The notes under the pieces were generated by a model. It was given only the letters and a program-made list of their open reading frames with translations, was not told the origin of the DNA and searched no databases. A stretch of DNA of 57,007 nucleotides. Source: Gemmatimonadota bacterium (lineage in GTDB: Bacteria > Gemmatimonadota > Gemmatimonadetes > Gemmatimonadales > Gemmatimonadaceae). Both the position numbers and the translations under genes were made by a program. Below are positions 14,789 to 24,173 of this stretch, piece by piece; position 1 is the first letter of the stretch, and every line of letters starts with the position of its first letter. The stretch is from assembly GCA_003155795.1 (NCBI GenBank), contig PMEM01000049.1, forward strand, positions 43,155 to 100,161, written 5' to 3'.

Positions 14789-15231
14789 AGGCCGTCAATG
14801 GGCGACGGGGCGGCTTCGCGCTCGTAATCGTAGTCTTGCTGATGGCGATTGGAAGCGCCCTGATGATCGTGGCTCTGAACGGGTCGCTGGCGAATGCAGC
14901 TTCGGCGGAAGGTGAAACGCTGCAGCGACGCGCCCTCGTGGCGGCCGAAACCGAGGCCTGGACAACGTTGAATGCACTCCGTTCTCCGGTGCTACGCAGC
15001 GCCCCCGTAGGCCGGCTGAGCGAGACAAACCGGACAATTGGAGATCTGACCCTAATCGCAACCGTGGATAAGGTCGATAATTCAAATGTATGGATAGTCG
15101 CCACAGCGACGATCCGTTGGTCTGCGGCTGTCGCCCGTCATCGGGTTGGGTTGAGTGCGTTCATCCCGGGTGACTCCGCCGACCTGTTGCTTCGCCTGGT
15201 GCCAGAACGTGGCTGGGCGGAACTGTTCTGA
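14785..15231 (+). CDS. Minor pilin (PilX-like)
   Basis: A 148-residue protein starting at GTG 14785, which overlaps the stop of the previous gene (GTGA). An N-terminal basic stretch (KAVNGRRGG) leads into FALVIVVLLMAIGSALMIVAL, a prepilin-type hydrophobic helix without the Glu at +5, as in PilX/GspK-like minor pilins. The rest is a small Ala-rich domain ending EFWs-free in RLVPERGWAELF. Its position as the last of the minor pilin genes before pilM supports a role in pilus priming. Confidence 0.65.
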   Translation: MKAVNGRRGGFALVIVVLLMAIGSALMIVALNGSLANAASAEGETLQRRALVAAETEAWTTLNALRSPVLRSAPVGRLSETNRTIGDLTLIATVDKVDNSNVWIVATATIRWSAAVARHRVGLSAFIPGDSADLLLRLVPERGWAELF

Positions 15232-15317
15232 AACGTGACCTTTTGGGGCAACCAGTCGTATTGACCTCGATAAGAGTTGCGTAACGGACTTACCGTCCGA
15301 ACTCAAGATGGAGTCGC

Positions 15318-16364
15318 ATGTCCTTTTTCGGCCGCAACAAGACTACAGTTGGACTCGACATTGGCTCTGGGCTGATCAAGGTCGTGGTCATGGACCACGC
15401 CCGCGGTGTGCCAGAGCTGGTGAAGGTTGCTGTCTCGCCACTTCTTCCCGACGCAATCGTTGAGGGAGAGGTGATGGACCCGCGGCTCGTTTCGGATGCG
15501 ATCCAGGAGACAATGGAACGTGCCGGCGCCAAGGGGACCGACGTCGTGACCGCCGTTGGCGGGCGCGATGTGATAATCAAGCGCATCCAGACGGAGCGCG
15601 TGAAGGAGCAGCAGGCCCGAGAGCTCATGCGATGGGAAGCCGAGCAGCACGTGCCCGACGTTGAATCGGTGGAGCTCGACTTTCAGGTCCTCGAAGACAC
15701 TGACGAATCGACGCCGGAAGAGATGAGCGTTCTCCTTGTGGCTGCCAAGCGCGAGTTGGTCGATGCAAAGCTCAGGATACTGAGCGAAGCTGGTTTGCAT
15801 CCGCGCCTGGTTGACGTCGATGCATTTGCTCTGCACAACGCATTCGAGCTGAATCATCCAGAGGCGATGCGCGGTGCGGTAGCCCTCATAAATATTGGAA
15901 ACGAAATTACGAACGTGAACGTTCTGGATAACGGCGTTCCGATTCTCACGCGCGATCTGGCCGTCGGCACACGCCGCTTCCAAGAAGACCTGCAGCGCCA
16001 CCACGGACTGAGTGCTGACGATGCGGAGCGCATGGTACGTGGCTACGATCGCAAACCGCAGCTCACTGCGGTGCTCGAAGCCCGCGGAGAAGAGATGGCA
16101 GTCGGCGTCGAGCGCGCCGCAGCCTTTCTTGCTGCTTCTGCGCGAGGGGCCCCGCAGGTCAGAGCGATCTACCTCTGTGGCGGTGGTTCTCGTGTCCCGG
16201 GGCTCGCAGACATACTCGGCCAGCGCCTTCGTCTCAAGGTAGAATACGCCAATCCGCTTGCGAATCTTCATGTACGTGATGGCGCACTCTCGGAATTTAC
16301 AGTCGACGAAATAGCGCCGCTCCTCATGCTCCCTGTTGGGCTCGGCCTTCGGAAGGCGTCATGA
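15318..16364 (+). CDS. pilM: PilM, cytoplasmic actin-like pilus protein
   Basis: Cytoplasmic ATP-binding, FtsA-like protein that binds the tail of PilN and links the inner-membrane alignment complex to the motor. It is 348 residues. The start MSFFGRNKTTVGLDIGSGLI has the phosphate-1 loop, RRFQEDLQRHHGLSADDAE the PilM-type middle, and IYLCGGGSRVPGLADIL the adenosine loop. GGAG lies four bases before the ATG. It is the first of five tightly packed genes pilM-N-O-P-Q and overlaps pilN by ATGA. The 86-bp gap before it has a TTGACC but no convincing -10. Confidence 0.95.
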   Translation: MSFFGRNKTTVGLDIGSGLIKVVVMDHARGVPELVKVAVSPLLPDAIVEGEVMDPRLVSDAIQETMERAGAKGTDVVTAVGGRDVIIKRIQTERVKEQQARELMRWEAEQHVPDVESVELDFQVLEDTDESTPEEMSVLLVAAKRELVDAKLRILSEAGLHPRLVDVDAFALHNAFELNHPEAMRGAVALINIGNEITNVNVLDNGVPILTRDLAVGTRRFQEDLQRHHGLSADDAERMVRGYDRKPQLTAVLEARGEEMAVGVERAAAFLAASARGAPQVRAIYLCGGGSRVPGLADILGQRLRLKVEYANPLANLHVRDGALSEFTVDEIAPLLMLPVGLGLRKAS

Positions 16365-17137
16365 TAGAAATCAACCTGCTCCCAGGCGCGAAGCGTACAA
16401 CCAGCCGCGCAATCAAATTCGCACCAGGTGCCGCGCTGGCGAACATCGGAGCGAATTTCAAGGACAAGAGCCTTATCTATGCAGCGCTCGCAACGATCAT
16501 CGGGCTCGGCTCGATCGCGGGCATGTACGCCTTTCAAGCGAGGCAGGAATCAGCAGCTATTTCCCGCGAGTCGGCGGCAGCGTCGGATTCGGCGCGTTTT
16601 GCGGCGGTGCTTACGGCGCGCAACCGAGCTGAAAGCGCACGTGATTCCGTATATCAGCAAGTCGCCATCATCAAGTCGATTGATGATACGAGATATACCT
16701 GGCCGCACCTGCTTGAAGCGATCAACCTCGCCGTGCCTCAATACACATGGCTCACCTCGGTTAGTCAGACCAGTCCTATCGCTTCGACCGCAGCACTACA
16801 TCAGGATTCAGCTACCGCGGGATCGAAGCCGGCGGCTGCAAAAACTTCAGGCAAAATGACGTCGGCACAGCGGAAGGCACATGCTGACTCGCTGTTCAAC
16901 GGCGTTGCGACTACGACGAATTTCCGAATAATCGGTCAGACCGTAGACGTGCAGGCACTCACGCAATTCATGAAGGCACTCGAAGCGTCGCCGTTTATCA
17001 AGAACGTTCAACTTACCCGGTCGGACCTGGTCGTCGCCGAAGGCAAGGAAGTGACTGAATTTCAGCTTGAGGCGCAGTCCGAAGTTGTCCCGGCACGCCA
17101 GCTACAGACTGTTCCACTTTCAATAGCGGTGCACTAG
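16361..17137 (+). CDS. pilN: PilN, inner-membrane pilus alignment protein
   Basis: Bitopic inner-membrane protein that pairs with PilO and binds PilM through its short cytoplasmic tail. It is 258 residues. The N-terminus MIEINLLPGAKR is the conserved PilM-binding motif. One transmembrane helix (LIYAALATIIGLGSIAGMYA) is followed by a coiled-coil stretch and a ferredoxin-like periplasmic domain. An Ala/Lys/Thr-rich insertion (about residues 145-180) makes it longer than the usual 190-200 residues. Start chosen by the ATGA overlap with pilM. Confidence 0.9.
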   Translation: MIEINLLPGAKRTTSRAIKFAPGAALANIGANFKDKSLIYAALATIIGLGSIAGMYAFQARQESAAISRESAAASDSARFAAVLTARNRAESARDSVYQQVAIIKSIDDTRYTWPHLLEAINLAVPQYTWLTSVSQTSPIASTAALHQDSATAGSKPAAAKTSGKMTSAQRKAHADSLFNGVATTTNFRIIGQTVDVQALTQFMKALEASPFIKNVQLTRSDLVVAEGKEVTEFQLEAQSEVVPARQLQTVPLSIAVH

Positions 17138-17138
17138 C

Positions 17139-17753
17139 ATGGCCATCGGTGCAAACTTGACGCAGCGCGAGAAGACTCTCATTCTCATCGGGACAGTCGC
17201 GCTCCTGCTTGCTGGTGCGTTCTGGTATCTGCGCTTCACGCCGCAACAGGTGACAATTGGGGCAATGAATGCCCACACGGACACCGTTGAGACTAACAAC
17301 CGGTTGGCGCGCGTTGCTATAGCCCGCGGAACCGTTCAGCAGCTTCAGAACGAAGCCGCACAGTTCCAGAAGAATCTCGACATGATGCGTGAGCTTGTGC
17401 CAACTTCCAACGAAGTCCCCTCCTTGCTCGAGAACGTATCTACCGCCGCCCGCCGCGTTGGACTGGACTTGGCGTCGGTGGAGCCGGTGCCCGTGATTCA
17501 GGGTGAGCAGTTCGACACCTACCGATACAAGGTGTCCGTTATCGGTGGTTATCACGAACTCGCCGAGTTCCTGACAAACGTTGGATCCCTTGAACGAATA
17601 ATGGCCCCGGTTGGCCTCGATCTCAAGCTTCACACTGGGACGAAGACCCAAACGAACCAAAAACCGGGCGAGTCGTTGCTCGACGCGAGCTTCCAGCTCC
17701 AGACTTACGTAGCGCGGACGGCGCCATTCACATTGGGACCGGAGACCAAATGA
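17139..17753 (+). CDS. pilO: PilO, inner-membrane pilus alignment protein
   Basis: Partner of PilN in the inner-membrane alignment complex, 204 residues. A short cytoplasmic N-terminus is followed by a transmembrane helix (LILIGTVALLLAGAFWYL), a coiled coil (residues about 45-90), then a ferredoxin-like domain (YRYKVSVIGGYHELAEFLTN). It starts one base after the pilN stop and overlaps pilP by ATGA. Length and layout are typical. Confidence 0.92.
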   Translation: MAIGANLTQREKTLILIGTVALLLAGAFWYLRFTPQQVTIGAMNAHTDTVETNNRLARVAIARGTVQQLQNEAAQFQKNLDMMRELVPTSNEVPSLLENVSTAARRVGLDLASVEPVPVIQGEQFDTYRYKVSVIGGYHELAEFLTNVGSLERIMAPVGLDLKLHTGTKTQTNQKPGESLLDASFQLQTYVARTAPFTLGPETK

Positions 17754-18238
17754 CAACCGGAAAACGCGCTCGCGCGTTCAATCACCCGCTGGCTATCGCA
17801 GCAATGATGCTGACTGCGATAGCGCTGTTGCTGCTCATGGACGGTAAGGCGGATGCGCAATCTTCCCGCAATGCTGCTGCAAGCCAGCCAACTGATTCGG
17901 CCAACACGGTCACGTTCACCCGGGAAGTATTCCGGTATGATGCCGCTGGCCGCCGGGATCCTTTTGTCTCGCTGGTCAAGAGTAGCGAGATCCGCCCGAC
18001 CATTTCGGATCTACGTCTGACGACGATTGCATACGATCCGCAGGGGCGCAACTCAGTTGCAGTGCTTCGGGATCTTGGAACGAAGGAGCAGTACCGGGTG
18101 AAAGTCGGCACGCCGCTTGGCAGGATGCGAGTTGTCCGGATAGATCCCAAGGTCGTGACGTTCGCGCTCGAGGAATTCGGCTTTAGCCGCCAGGAATCGC
18201 TTGCGATCGGTGATACCACAATAAAGAGGAACCCATGA
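17750..18238 (+). CDS. pilP: PilP, periplasmic pilus lipoprotein-like subunit
   Basis: Links the PilN/PilO complex to the PilQ secretin. It is 162 residues. The N-terminal hydrophobic segment AIAAMMLTAIALLLLM is not followed by a clear lipobox Cys, so it may be a plain signal peptide or an anchor. The conserved start of the folded domain, AAGRRDPFVSLV, is the PilP hallmark, followed by the small beta domain (YRVKVGTPLGRMRVVRIDPK). ATGA overlaps on both sides couple it to pilO and pilQ. Confidence 0.9.
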   Translation: MTTGKRARAFNHPLAIAAMMLTAIALLLLMDGKADAQSSRNAAASQPTDSANTVTFTREVFRYDAAGRRDPFVSLVKSSEIRPTISDLRLTTIAYDPQGRNSVAVLRDLGTKEQYRVKVGTPLGRMRVVRIDPKVVTFALEEFGFSRQESLAIGDTTIKRNP

Positions 18239-20223
18239 AGTTGCCCTTGATCACCCTCGCCGCGTTCGCAATCGCGCCGGGTCATTCGCTCACTCCAGTA
18301 TGGCCGCAACCGCTGGTTGCGTGCTCCGCAGGCTGCGCGCCAATAACGGCGACGCCAACGGTGACTGGCGTGAGCGTTGTTCCGACCTCCGGGCATGCCG
18401 ATGTCGTGATAGGGGTAGAGTCTCCAGTCACGCTTCAGGACTTCACTCTCGACGCGCCATATCGTGTCGTTGTCGATATCAAGGGCGCTTCGCTTGCCGG
18501 TACGCCGTCAGCATATGACCGCGTCGCCCGCGGCGGCATTACCGATGTACAAGTATCGCAATTCTCCTCGAACGTTGTGCGTGTTGTATTGCAACTCGAT
18601 CGGGAGCATCCATACATAGTCAGGCACGATTCGAACGAAGTCAGGATCGCTGTCGGCGGAGACGCGGGTAACTTCGCGTCGTGGACCGGATTGACAGGTC
18701 GCGACGTAAGTGACGCGAGCGTTCAGGCCGCTCCGGCCGCGAGCGCGTCCACGGCACCGTCCCGCCCGAGCATGACGCTTGTGAGCCAACCGTCGTATCT
18801 CCAGGCAGAGCAGCCGTCCACGCAGCCACGCATCACGGTTACCTACCAGGATGCGGATATCCGCGACGTGATCGCGGCCTTCGCAACGTTCGCGGGTCGT
18901 ACAATCGTAACCGGGCGCGACGTTACAGGTACTGTAACCGCTGAGATCAGGAATCAGCCGTGGGATGTTGCACTTCGGGCCATCCTGCAAGGGCAGGGAT
19001 TGGCGGCCACGGAAGATCCGGTATCAGGAATCATCACAGTAGACAGCTACGCCAACGTGCAATCGCGGCAGGCGTTCGAACCGCTGGTAACTCAGTTGAT
19101 TCCGATCAACTACGCCAAGGCGGACTCGCTCGTCCCGGTTGTAACGAAACTCCTGGCAAAGGACTGTGTTACCGGCGGACCTGCCAGCGCGGCGGGTGCG
19201 TCCGGTAGTGGCGCGGCGACCAGTTTCGGCAATCAGACTTGCATAACGCGCGGTGCTGTTGCGTCTAACCCCGGAACGAACACGCTCATTGTGACAGAAA
19301 CGCCGTCACGCATGGCGGGTATCGTCAATTATGTTCGCGATCTCGATGTGCGCACGCCGCAGGTGTCGATCAAGGCGAAGATCGTATTCGTCGATCGTAC
19401 CAACATCGAAGATCTCGGCCTTTCGTATGACCTTGGAACGCAGAATCAGTTCTTCAGTACACTTGCCCAACGCATCGACCCCACGACCCTCGTGCCGATC
19501 ACGAATGCGTCCGGTGTACCAATCGGGCTTGGCGGAGGAACCCCAGTTACCGGGAATCGTATTTCGCTCGGCGGCAACACGCTTTCCGGAATCGCGAACG
19601 CCAACAACCGCATAGCATCGCCTGCGCTGCAGTTGGTTTATTCTGCGGCTGTAGGACATTTCTCACTCACGAGCTTCCTGGATGCTCTCCAGGAGATCCG
19701 GCTCGCGGACTTGCAGGCAGAACCGAGCATTGTAACGGTGGACAACCGCGAGGCTAGCATCCAGGTCGGGCAGGACATACCTGTTCGCGTGCTCGATGTG
19801 AGCAGCCAATCGTCTGGCGTTGCCGGCGCCACGCAGCCCAAGGCCACGGTGAGCTTCCACTCGGTAGGTATCATCCTGCGAGTTACTCCGCACATCACCA
19901 ACAATCACCAGGTCCTGCTCGATGTGCACGCGGAGAACTCCGATGCACAACTGGCCGGATCGGACATCGGTTATGTGTTCAACAAGCAGAGCGCCGACAA
20001 CCGTCTCCTTGTAAATGACGGCGAGACAGCAGTAATTGGTGGACTGACCGTAACGCAGGTGACGCAAAGCAAGAGCGGAATCCCGGTCCTCGTGGACCTG
20101 CCGTTCGTCGGGAAGCTGTTCGGCGTCACGCAGAAGTCCGAAGAGAAGCGCGACCTACTAATCCTCATCACCCCTCATGTACTCGATGACGGCGGAGATG
20201 CGGGATCGCCACGAGGCCGGTAA
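18235..20223 (+). CDS. pilQ: PilQ, type IV pilus secretin
   Basis: Outer-membrane pore through which the pilus passes, 662 residues. The N-terminal Sec-like signal is followed by one AMIN domain (TLDAPYRVVVDIKG; residues about 60-140) that binds peptidoglycan, an STN/N0 domain (TYQDADIRDVIAAFATFAGR) with GIITVDS, an N1/NolW domain containing a Gly/Ser/Ala-rich insertion with a Cys pair (residues about 300-345), and the secretin core (VSIKAKIVFVDRTNIEDLGL, NREASIQVGQDIPVR, GIPVLVDLPFVGKLFG, LLILITPHV). It has one AMIN domain where some PilQ have two or more. The lipoprotein gene begins two bases after its stop. Confidence 0.95.
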   Translation: MKLPLITLAAFAIAPGHSLTPVWPQPLVACSAGCAPITATPTVTGVSVVPTSGHADVVIGVESPVTLQDFTLDAPYRVVVDIKGASLAGTPSAYDRVARGGITDVQVSQFSSNVVRVVLQLDREHPYIVRHDSNEVRIAVGGDAGNFASWTGLTGRDVSDASVQAAPAASASTAPSRPSMTLVSQPSYLQAEQPSTQPRITVTYQDADIRDVIAAFATFAGRTIVTGRDVTGTVTAEIRNQPWDVALRAILQGQGLAATEDPVSGIITVDSYANVQSRQAFEPLVTQLIPINYAKADSLVPVVTKLLAKDCVTGGPASAAGASGSGAATSFGNQTCITRGAVASNPGTNTLIVTETPSRMAGIVNYVRDLDVRTPQVSIKAKIVFVDRTNIEDLGLSYDLGTQNQFFSTLAQRIDPTTLVPITNASGVPIGLGGGTPVTGNRISLGGNTLSGIANANNRIASPALQLVYSAAVGHFSLTSFLDALQEIRLADLQAEPSIVTVDNREASIQVGQDIPVRVLDVSSQSSGVAGATQPKATVSFHSVGIILRVTPHITNNHQVLLDVHAENSDAQLAGSDIGYVFNKQSADNRLLVNDGETAVIGGLTVTQVTQSKSGIPVLVDLPFVGKLFGVTQKSEEKRDLLILITPHVLDDGGDAGSPRGR

Positions 20224-20224
20224 G

Positions 20225-22759
20225 ATGACAAAGCATTTGAGGCTTTCCGCTGTTGCTGTCACCGCAGCGCTCGCCATAGGCGCGCTCGCGTGCAGCGATG
20301 GCTCCATGAGCGGGCTGGCGGATACGATTCCCCCGACGATCCTGCTTCAGAAGGGAACGAGCACGGTCGACTCCGTACTGTCCTTTTCTGCGAAGGTGAC
20401 TGACAACCTTGGAATTCAGCGGGTCCATGTCGTCGCAACAGGCGGCATAACGGCCACGTTTGACACGCTCTTTACCGGGGCAGTTACGAGTAGCAACCTG
20501 ACTTTCTCACTGTCCGTTCCGCGTAGTGTACCTGCGGGTACTCCCGTTACGCTAGTCGGGGTCGCCTACGACGGTGCTGGTAACGGATCCGCGCCGGATA
20601 CCCTCTTGCTCGGTACCGGAAATCTTGCTCCTGCGAGTGTTGTGATTACGGCACCGGTGACCGGATCATCAGTTGTAATTGGTAAATCCACAGTCGTTGG
20701 TGTTTCGGGCGTCAGCAAGGTCAAGGTGCAGTGGTTGGGCTACCAGACGTCTGGCGCGTTCACTGCCTCTGACTCTGTCGCGTTCTCCAGCCCGCTGTCG
20801 GATTCCACAGGTACGCAGCTCACCATGTTGGTTCCGGCGGCTACGGCGACCGGTAGCGTGACAATCACTCCATTTATACGCGACTCTCTTGGTAATCGCG
20901 GTCTCGGCTCCCCGATAACGCTCAAGGTGCAGGCGGCTACGGGCGTCAAGGCTCCGCCAATAGTGAATTTTGGTTCCGACAAGCGCGTTGAAGTCAACGA
21001 CACGCTATCGGTTACGGCTATCGATACAACCGGCTCTGGCATTACCGACATCGGCTACGAAATCACCAGTGTGATCGGCGGCCCTATCGTCGTGCAGGGC
21101 GACTCCACCTCGGACGGATCGGCTACTTCGCTTCCACGACGATTCAATCTGAAGATCCCGAACACACTTGTGCCCCCGTTCCCAGCGACGGTGTACATAA
21201 AGGCGTTCGCAGTGACCAAGAATGGTTCGAAAGGTTACGCCAAGCTATCGAGTGGCATCGACAGAGTTGACACACTCACTATAGTCGCTGGCGTCACTCG
21301 TCAGGTTCCGAATGGTGGTACGATCGCTGATGCCATCTACCATCCGCGCTACGATCGCTTGTATCTCACCAACATCGATCGCAACGAACTCGAAGTATTC
21401 AGCCTCGGTGACTCGAGCTTCCATGCTCCGATTGCGGTTGGCTCGCGTCCATGGGGTATTGCTGCCTGGCCGAGGAACCCTTCGACCGGCGAGTACGGCG
21501 ACACACTTCTCGTTGCCAACTCCGGCGGAACTTCGATTGGATATGTCAATCTGCTTGATCGGAGCATTCCGTTTTCGTCAGAAGGCCGCGAAGTGTATCG
21601 GTACCCGCTGCCGCACATCCGTGCATACACTGTAAGGACCGTATCGGACCCCAGTACAAATCCACCGGTCAACATTCAGCAGCGGACGCCGTACGACTTC
21701 AGCGACCGGCCTCAGTACCTGGCGCCCACCTGCCGTGCAGCGTCAGCATTCCCATCGCCGACGTCGTGCGATCAGGTAGTGCTGGTTTATTCGACGACGC
21801 CGACACCTGGCCAGACCGCACCGTTCCCGAATCAGGGGACCGTTCGGTATGAGAACCTGACGACGAAGAGTTCGCACTTCTTCTTCGAGCAGGCAATGGG
21901 TCAGACGGCAGGAACGTCGGATTCACTTGAAATCGATCGGTTTGGAGTGAATTGTGACCGGAATGGCCAGAACTGTGCAGCGGGGTCGGACTCCGTTCTC
22001 GTACCATTCAAGCAGCCGATCGCAATCACGCCGCATACTCCGTCGTCGGCCGCAGATACCATTATCAAGTTCGATACCACTTTCTATTCTGTCGTTGTGC
22101 AGATTAGTCAGATCGCGTTCCGGGACAGCACGTTCGCGCGCGGCTCAGGAAACTTTGCACACGCGATCCTTGGCGAAGGCGGAGCGGTGCAGGGTAGTCG
22201 CATAATAGGTTTCAACGCCGCTTTCGGTCTGGATTCATCGACTACGATGTCCAACGGCGTCATTACGAAGCTCAAGACGCCGGTGGTTGATCTGGGAATC
22301 TCACCACCGGAACAGGTAGCCGATCTGACGGCAAATACATTTGCGCGGGTCGGTGGCGTCGCGATCAATTTCGACGGCGCACTGGCGGCCGTTCGTGCAG
22401 ACTCCATCTACCTGTTCAACCAGGATCTCAGGCACCAGGGAACGCTTCAGACTGCGACTTCTGGCAATCCCGGATTTGATTTTGATCCGCTGAACTCCGG
22501 CAACGGAATAGACGCATCTTCGCCACTCAAGTCGTGCTACGAATTTGCAGCGTCCACCGAACCATCGATTGAAGTGTACGAGAACCATCACTTCAAGCGA
22601 ATTGCAGTGATCCCCATCAAGGACCCCATTATCGGGCCAATCAAATCGGCCATCCGCCAGCCTGGTGGACAACTGATTCTCGTCGGAGCAACCGCCAGGG
22701 GCGTGGTTATCGTCAATGTCGATCCAAGCTTATTCGGTGGCGTCAGCTGCCCGCCATGA
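20225..22759 (+). CDS. Large lipoprotein linked to pilQ, function unknown
   Basis: An 844-residue exported protein starting at ATG 20225, two bases after the pilQ stop, so it should be made from the pil operon. The N-terminus ends in GALACSDGSMSG, a lipobox-like site, suggesting lipidation on Cys19. The first 300 residues read as tandem Ig-like or cadherin-like domains (DTIPPTILLQ; TDNLGIQRVHVVATGG; APASVVITAPVTGSSVV). The C-terminal half resembles a beta-propeller of the surface-repeat type (YHPRYDRLYLTNIDRNELEV, WGIAAWPRNPSTGEYGDTLL). A strong hairpin follows. No known pilus component of this form is recalled; a role at the pilus pore or in adhesion is inference from position. Confidence 0.7.
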   Translation: MTKHLRLSAVAVTAALAIGALACSDGSMSGLADTIPPTILLQKGTSTVDSVLSFSAKVTDNLGIQRVHVVATGGITATFDTLFTGAVTSSNLTFSLSVPRSVPAGTPVTLVGVAYDGAGNGSAPDTLLLGTGNLAPASVVITAPVTGSSVVIGKSTVVGVSGVSKVKVQWLGYQTSGAFTASDSVAFSSPLSDSTGTQLTMLVPAATATGSVTITPFIRDSLGNRGLGSPITLKVQAATGVKAPPIVNFGSDKRVEVNDTLSVTAIDTTGSGITDIGYEITSVIGGPIVVQGDSTSDGSATSLPRRFNLKIPNTLVPPFPATVYIKAFAVTKNGSKGYAKLSSGIDRVDTLTIVAGVTRQVPNGGTIADAIYHPRYDRLYLTNIDRNELEVFSLGDSSFHAPIAVGSRPWGIAAWPRNPSTGEYGDTLLVANSGGTSIGYVNLLDRSIPFSSEGREVYRYPLPHIRAYTVRTVSDPSTNPPVNIQQRTPYDFSDRPQYLAPTCRAASAFPSPTSCDQVVLVYSTTPTPGQTAPFPNQGTVRYENLTTKSSHFFFEQAMGQTAGTSDSLEIDRFGVNCDRNGQNCAAGSDSVLVPFKQPIAITPHTPSSAADTIIKFDTTFYSVVVQISQIAFRDSTFARGSGNFAHAILGEGGAVQGSRIIGFNAAFGLDSSTTMSNGVITKLKTPVVDLGISPPEQVADLTANTFARVGGVAINFDGALAAVRADSIYLFNQDLRHQGTLQTATSGNPGFDFDPLNSGNGIDASSPLKSCYEFAASTEPSIEVYENHHFKRIAVIPIKDPIIGPIKSAIRQPGGQLILVGATARGVVIVNVDPSLFGGVSCPP

Positions 22760-22775
22760 TGATTGCTTATGAATG

Positions 22776-22814
22776 AACGACAAGGGCCCGGCAACATGCC
22801 GGGCCCTTGTCGTT
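22776..22814 (+). terminator. Hairpin ending the pil operon
   Basis: Perfect 18-bp arms (AACGACAAGGGCCCGGCA and its complement) with a 3-base loop lie 17 bases after the lipoprotein stop. A run of T is missing, so it is a stable hairpin that may need Rho or act on RNA stability. Bases 22815-22948 hold the aroC upstream region with no feature identified. Confidence 0.75.
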
Positions 22815-22948
22815 AAACCGCTGCATTGCTGGTATTCTTTACTGAGATGTTTTGGTACAGCCGTGGCCGGATTCGCGCCGCGATTTTGACTTCGCGTGCT
22901 TAAACGGGTTTGCCCATAAGCTTCCGTTCAGGTTTATTATTGTCCCAA

Positions 22949-24163
22949 ATGCTTTGTTTCACTACTGCCGGCGAATCGCACGGCGCTGCTCTGGTTTCCA
23001 TTCTTGAAGGAATGCCTGCGGGTGTCCCTCTCCTGTCGTCCGATGTTGATGCACAGCTAGCCCGCCGACAGGCGGGATACGGCCGCGGTCGGCGGATGCA
23101 GATCGAGTCTGATCAGGTAGAATTGCTAAGTGGTATTCGCGCTGGCGAGACGCTTGGATCGCCAATCGCGATGCTTATCCGGAACCACGACTGGCGCAAC
23201 TGGCAGGAAATCATGAGCCCTGCGCCACTCGACGGAGAGGAGACTGAAGCCGGTCGCGCCCAGGGGCGCAAGCGCGCAGTTACGCGGCCGCGCCCTGGAC
23301 ACGCAGACCTTGCTGGGATGCTCAAGTACGACCGATCGGACGCGCGTGACATACTCGAACGCGCATCAGCACGCGAGACTGCTGCGCGTGTTGCAGCGGG
23401 AGCGGTGTGCCGGACATTTTTATCGCAACTTGATGTATCGATCGGGAGCCACGTTGTAGCGCTCGGGGACGTAGTCGCTCGAGCGCCGGAGGATTTCCCG
23501 CCCGATCTGAACGTGGTGGCTGATCGTTCTCCACTACGGACCCTCGACAGCGATGCCGAAGCGCGCATGATCCAGCTGATTGACGAAGCGAAGCGCTCAG
23601 GCGATACGCTGGGTGGGATCTGCGAGGTTGTCGCGAACGGATTACCAGTCGGTCTCGGCTCCCACGTTTCCTGGGACCGAAAGCTGGATGGAAGACTGGC
23701 CGCCGCTCTGATGTCGATTCCTGCGGTAAAGGGAGTTGAAATCGGCTTGGGGTTCCAGGCGGCACGGCAACACGGATCAACTGTGCACGATGAGATTGAC
23801 GCGGCAGAAGACGCAGTGTCGCGGGGAAGGCTGCGGCGGCGAAGCAATAACGCTGGCGGATTGGAAGGAGGCATCACGACCGGTGAACCTCTCGTCGTTC
23901 GAGTCGCCATGAAGCCGATCAGCACCTTGATGCGCCCGCTCGCCTCGGTGGAAATGACGACCCGCGAGAGCGCGCCGTCAACGGTAGAGCGGAGCGACGT
24001 AACGGCCGTTCCCGCGATGGGAGTGATTGCAGAAGCGATGGTGGCGTTCGTGCTCGCCGATGCAATGCTGGAGAAGTTCGGTGGCGACTCGCTCGCCGAA
24101 CTTCAACGGAACAGGCGGGGGTATCTACTGTATCTGTCGGGACGCGACACCGGACACGGCTGA
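22949..24163 (+). CDS. aroC: Chorismate synthase
   Basis: Last step of the shikimate pathway: converts 5-enolpyruvylshikimate-3-phosphate to chorismate with reduced FMN. It is 404 residues. Family motifs: GESHGAALVSILEGMPAGVP at the N-terminus, RPRPGHADLAGMLKYD in the middle and RSNNAGGLEGGITTGEP, the chorismate synthase signature. ATG 22949 gives the conserved MLCFTTAGESHG start; an upstream in-frame start at 22910 is not needed. It is followed by aroK, 10 bases after its stop. Confidence 0.95.
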   Translation: MLCFTTAGESHGAALVSILEGMPAGVPLLSSDVDAQLARRQAGYGRGRRMQIESDQVELLSGIRAGETLGSPIAMLIRNHDWRNWQEIMSPAPLDGEETEAGRAQGRKRAVTRPRPGHADLAGMLKYDRSDARDILERASARETAARVAAGAVCRTFLSQLDVSIGSHVVALGDVVARAPEDFPPDLNVVADRSPLRTLDSDAEARMIQLIDEAKRSGDTLGGICEVVANGLPVGLGSHVSWDRKLDGRLAAALMSIPAVKGVEIGLGFQAARQHGSTVHDEIDAAEDAVSRGRLRRRSNNAGGLEGGITTGEPLVVRVAMKPISTLMRPLASVEMTTRESAPSTVERSDVTAVPAMGVIAEAMVAFVLADAMLEKFGGDSLAELQRNRRGYLLYLSGRDTGHG

Positions 24164-24173
24164 GAATCAGCCC

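Noticed and set aside
15303..16271. A 322-codon minus-strand frame opposite pilM.
   Set aside because: No family likeness, and pilM on the plus strand is certain.
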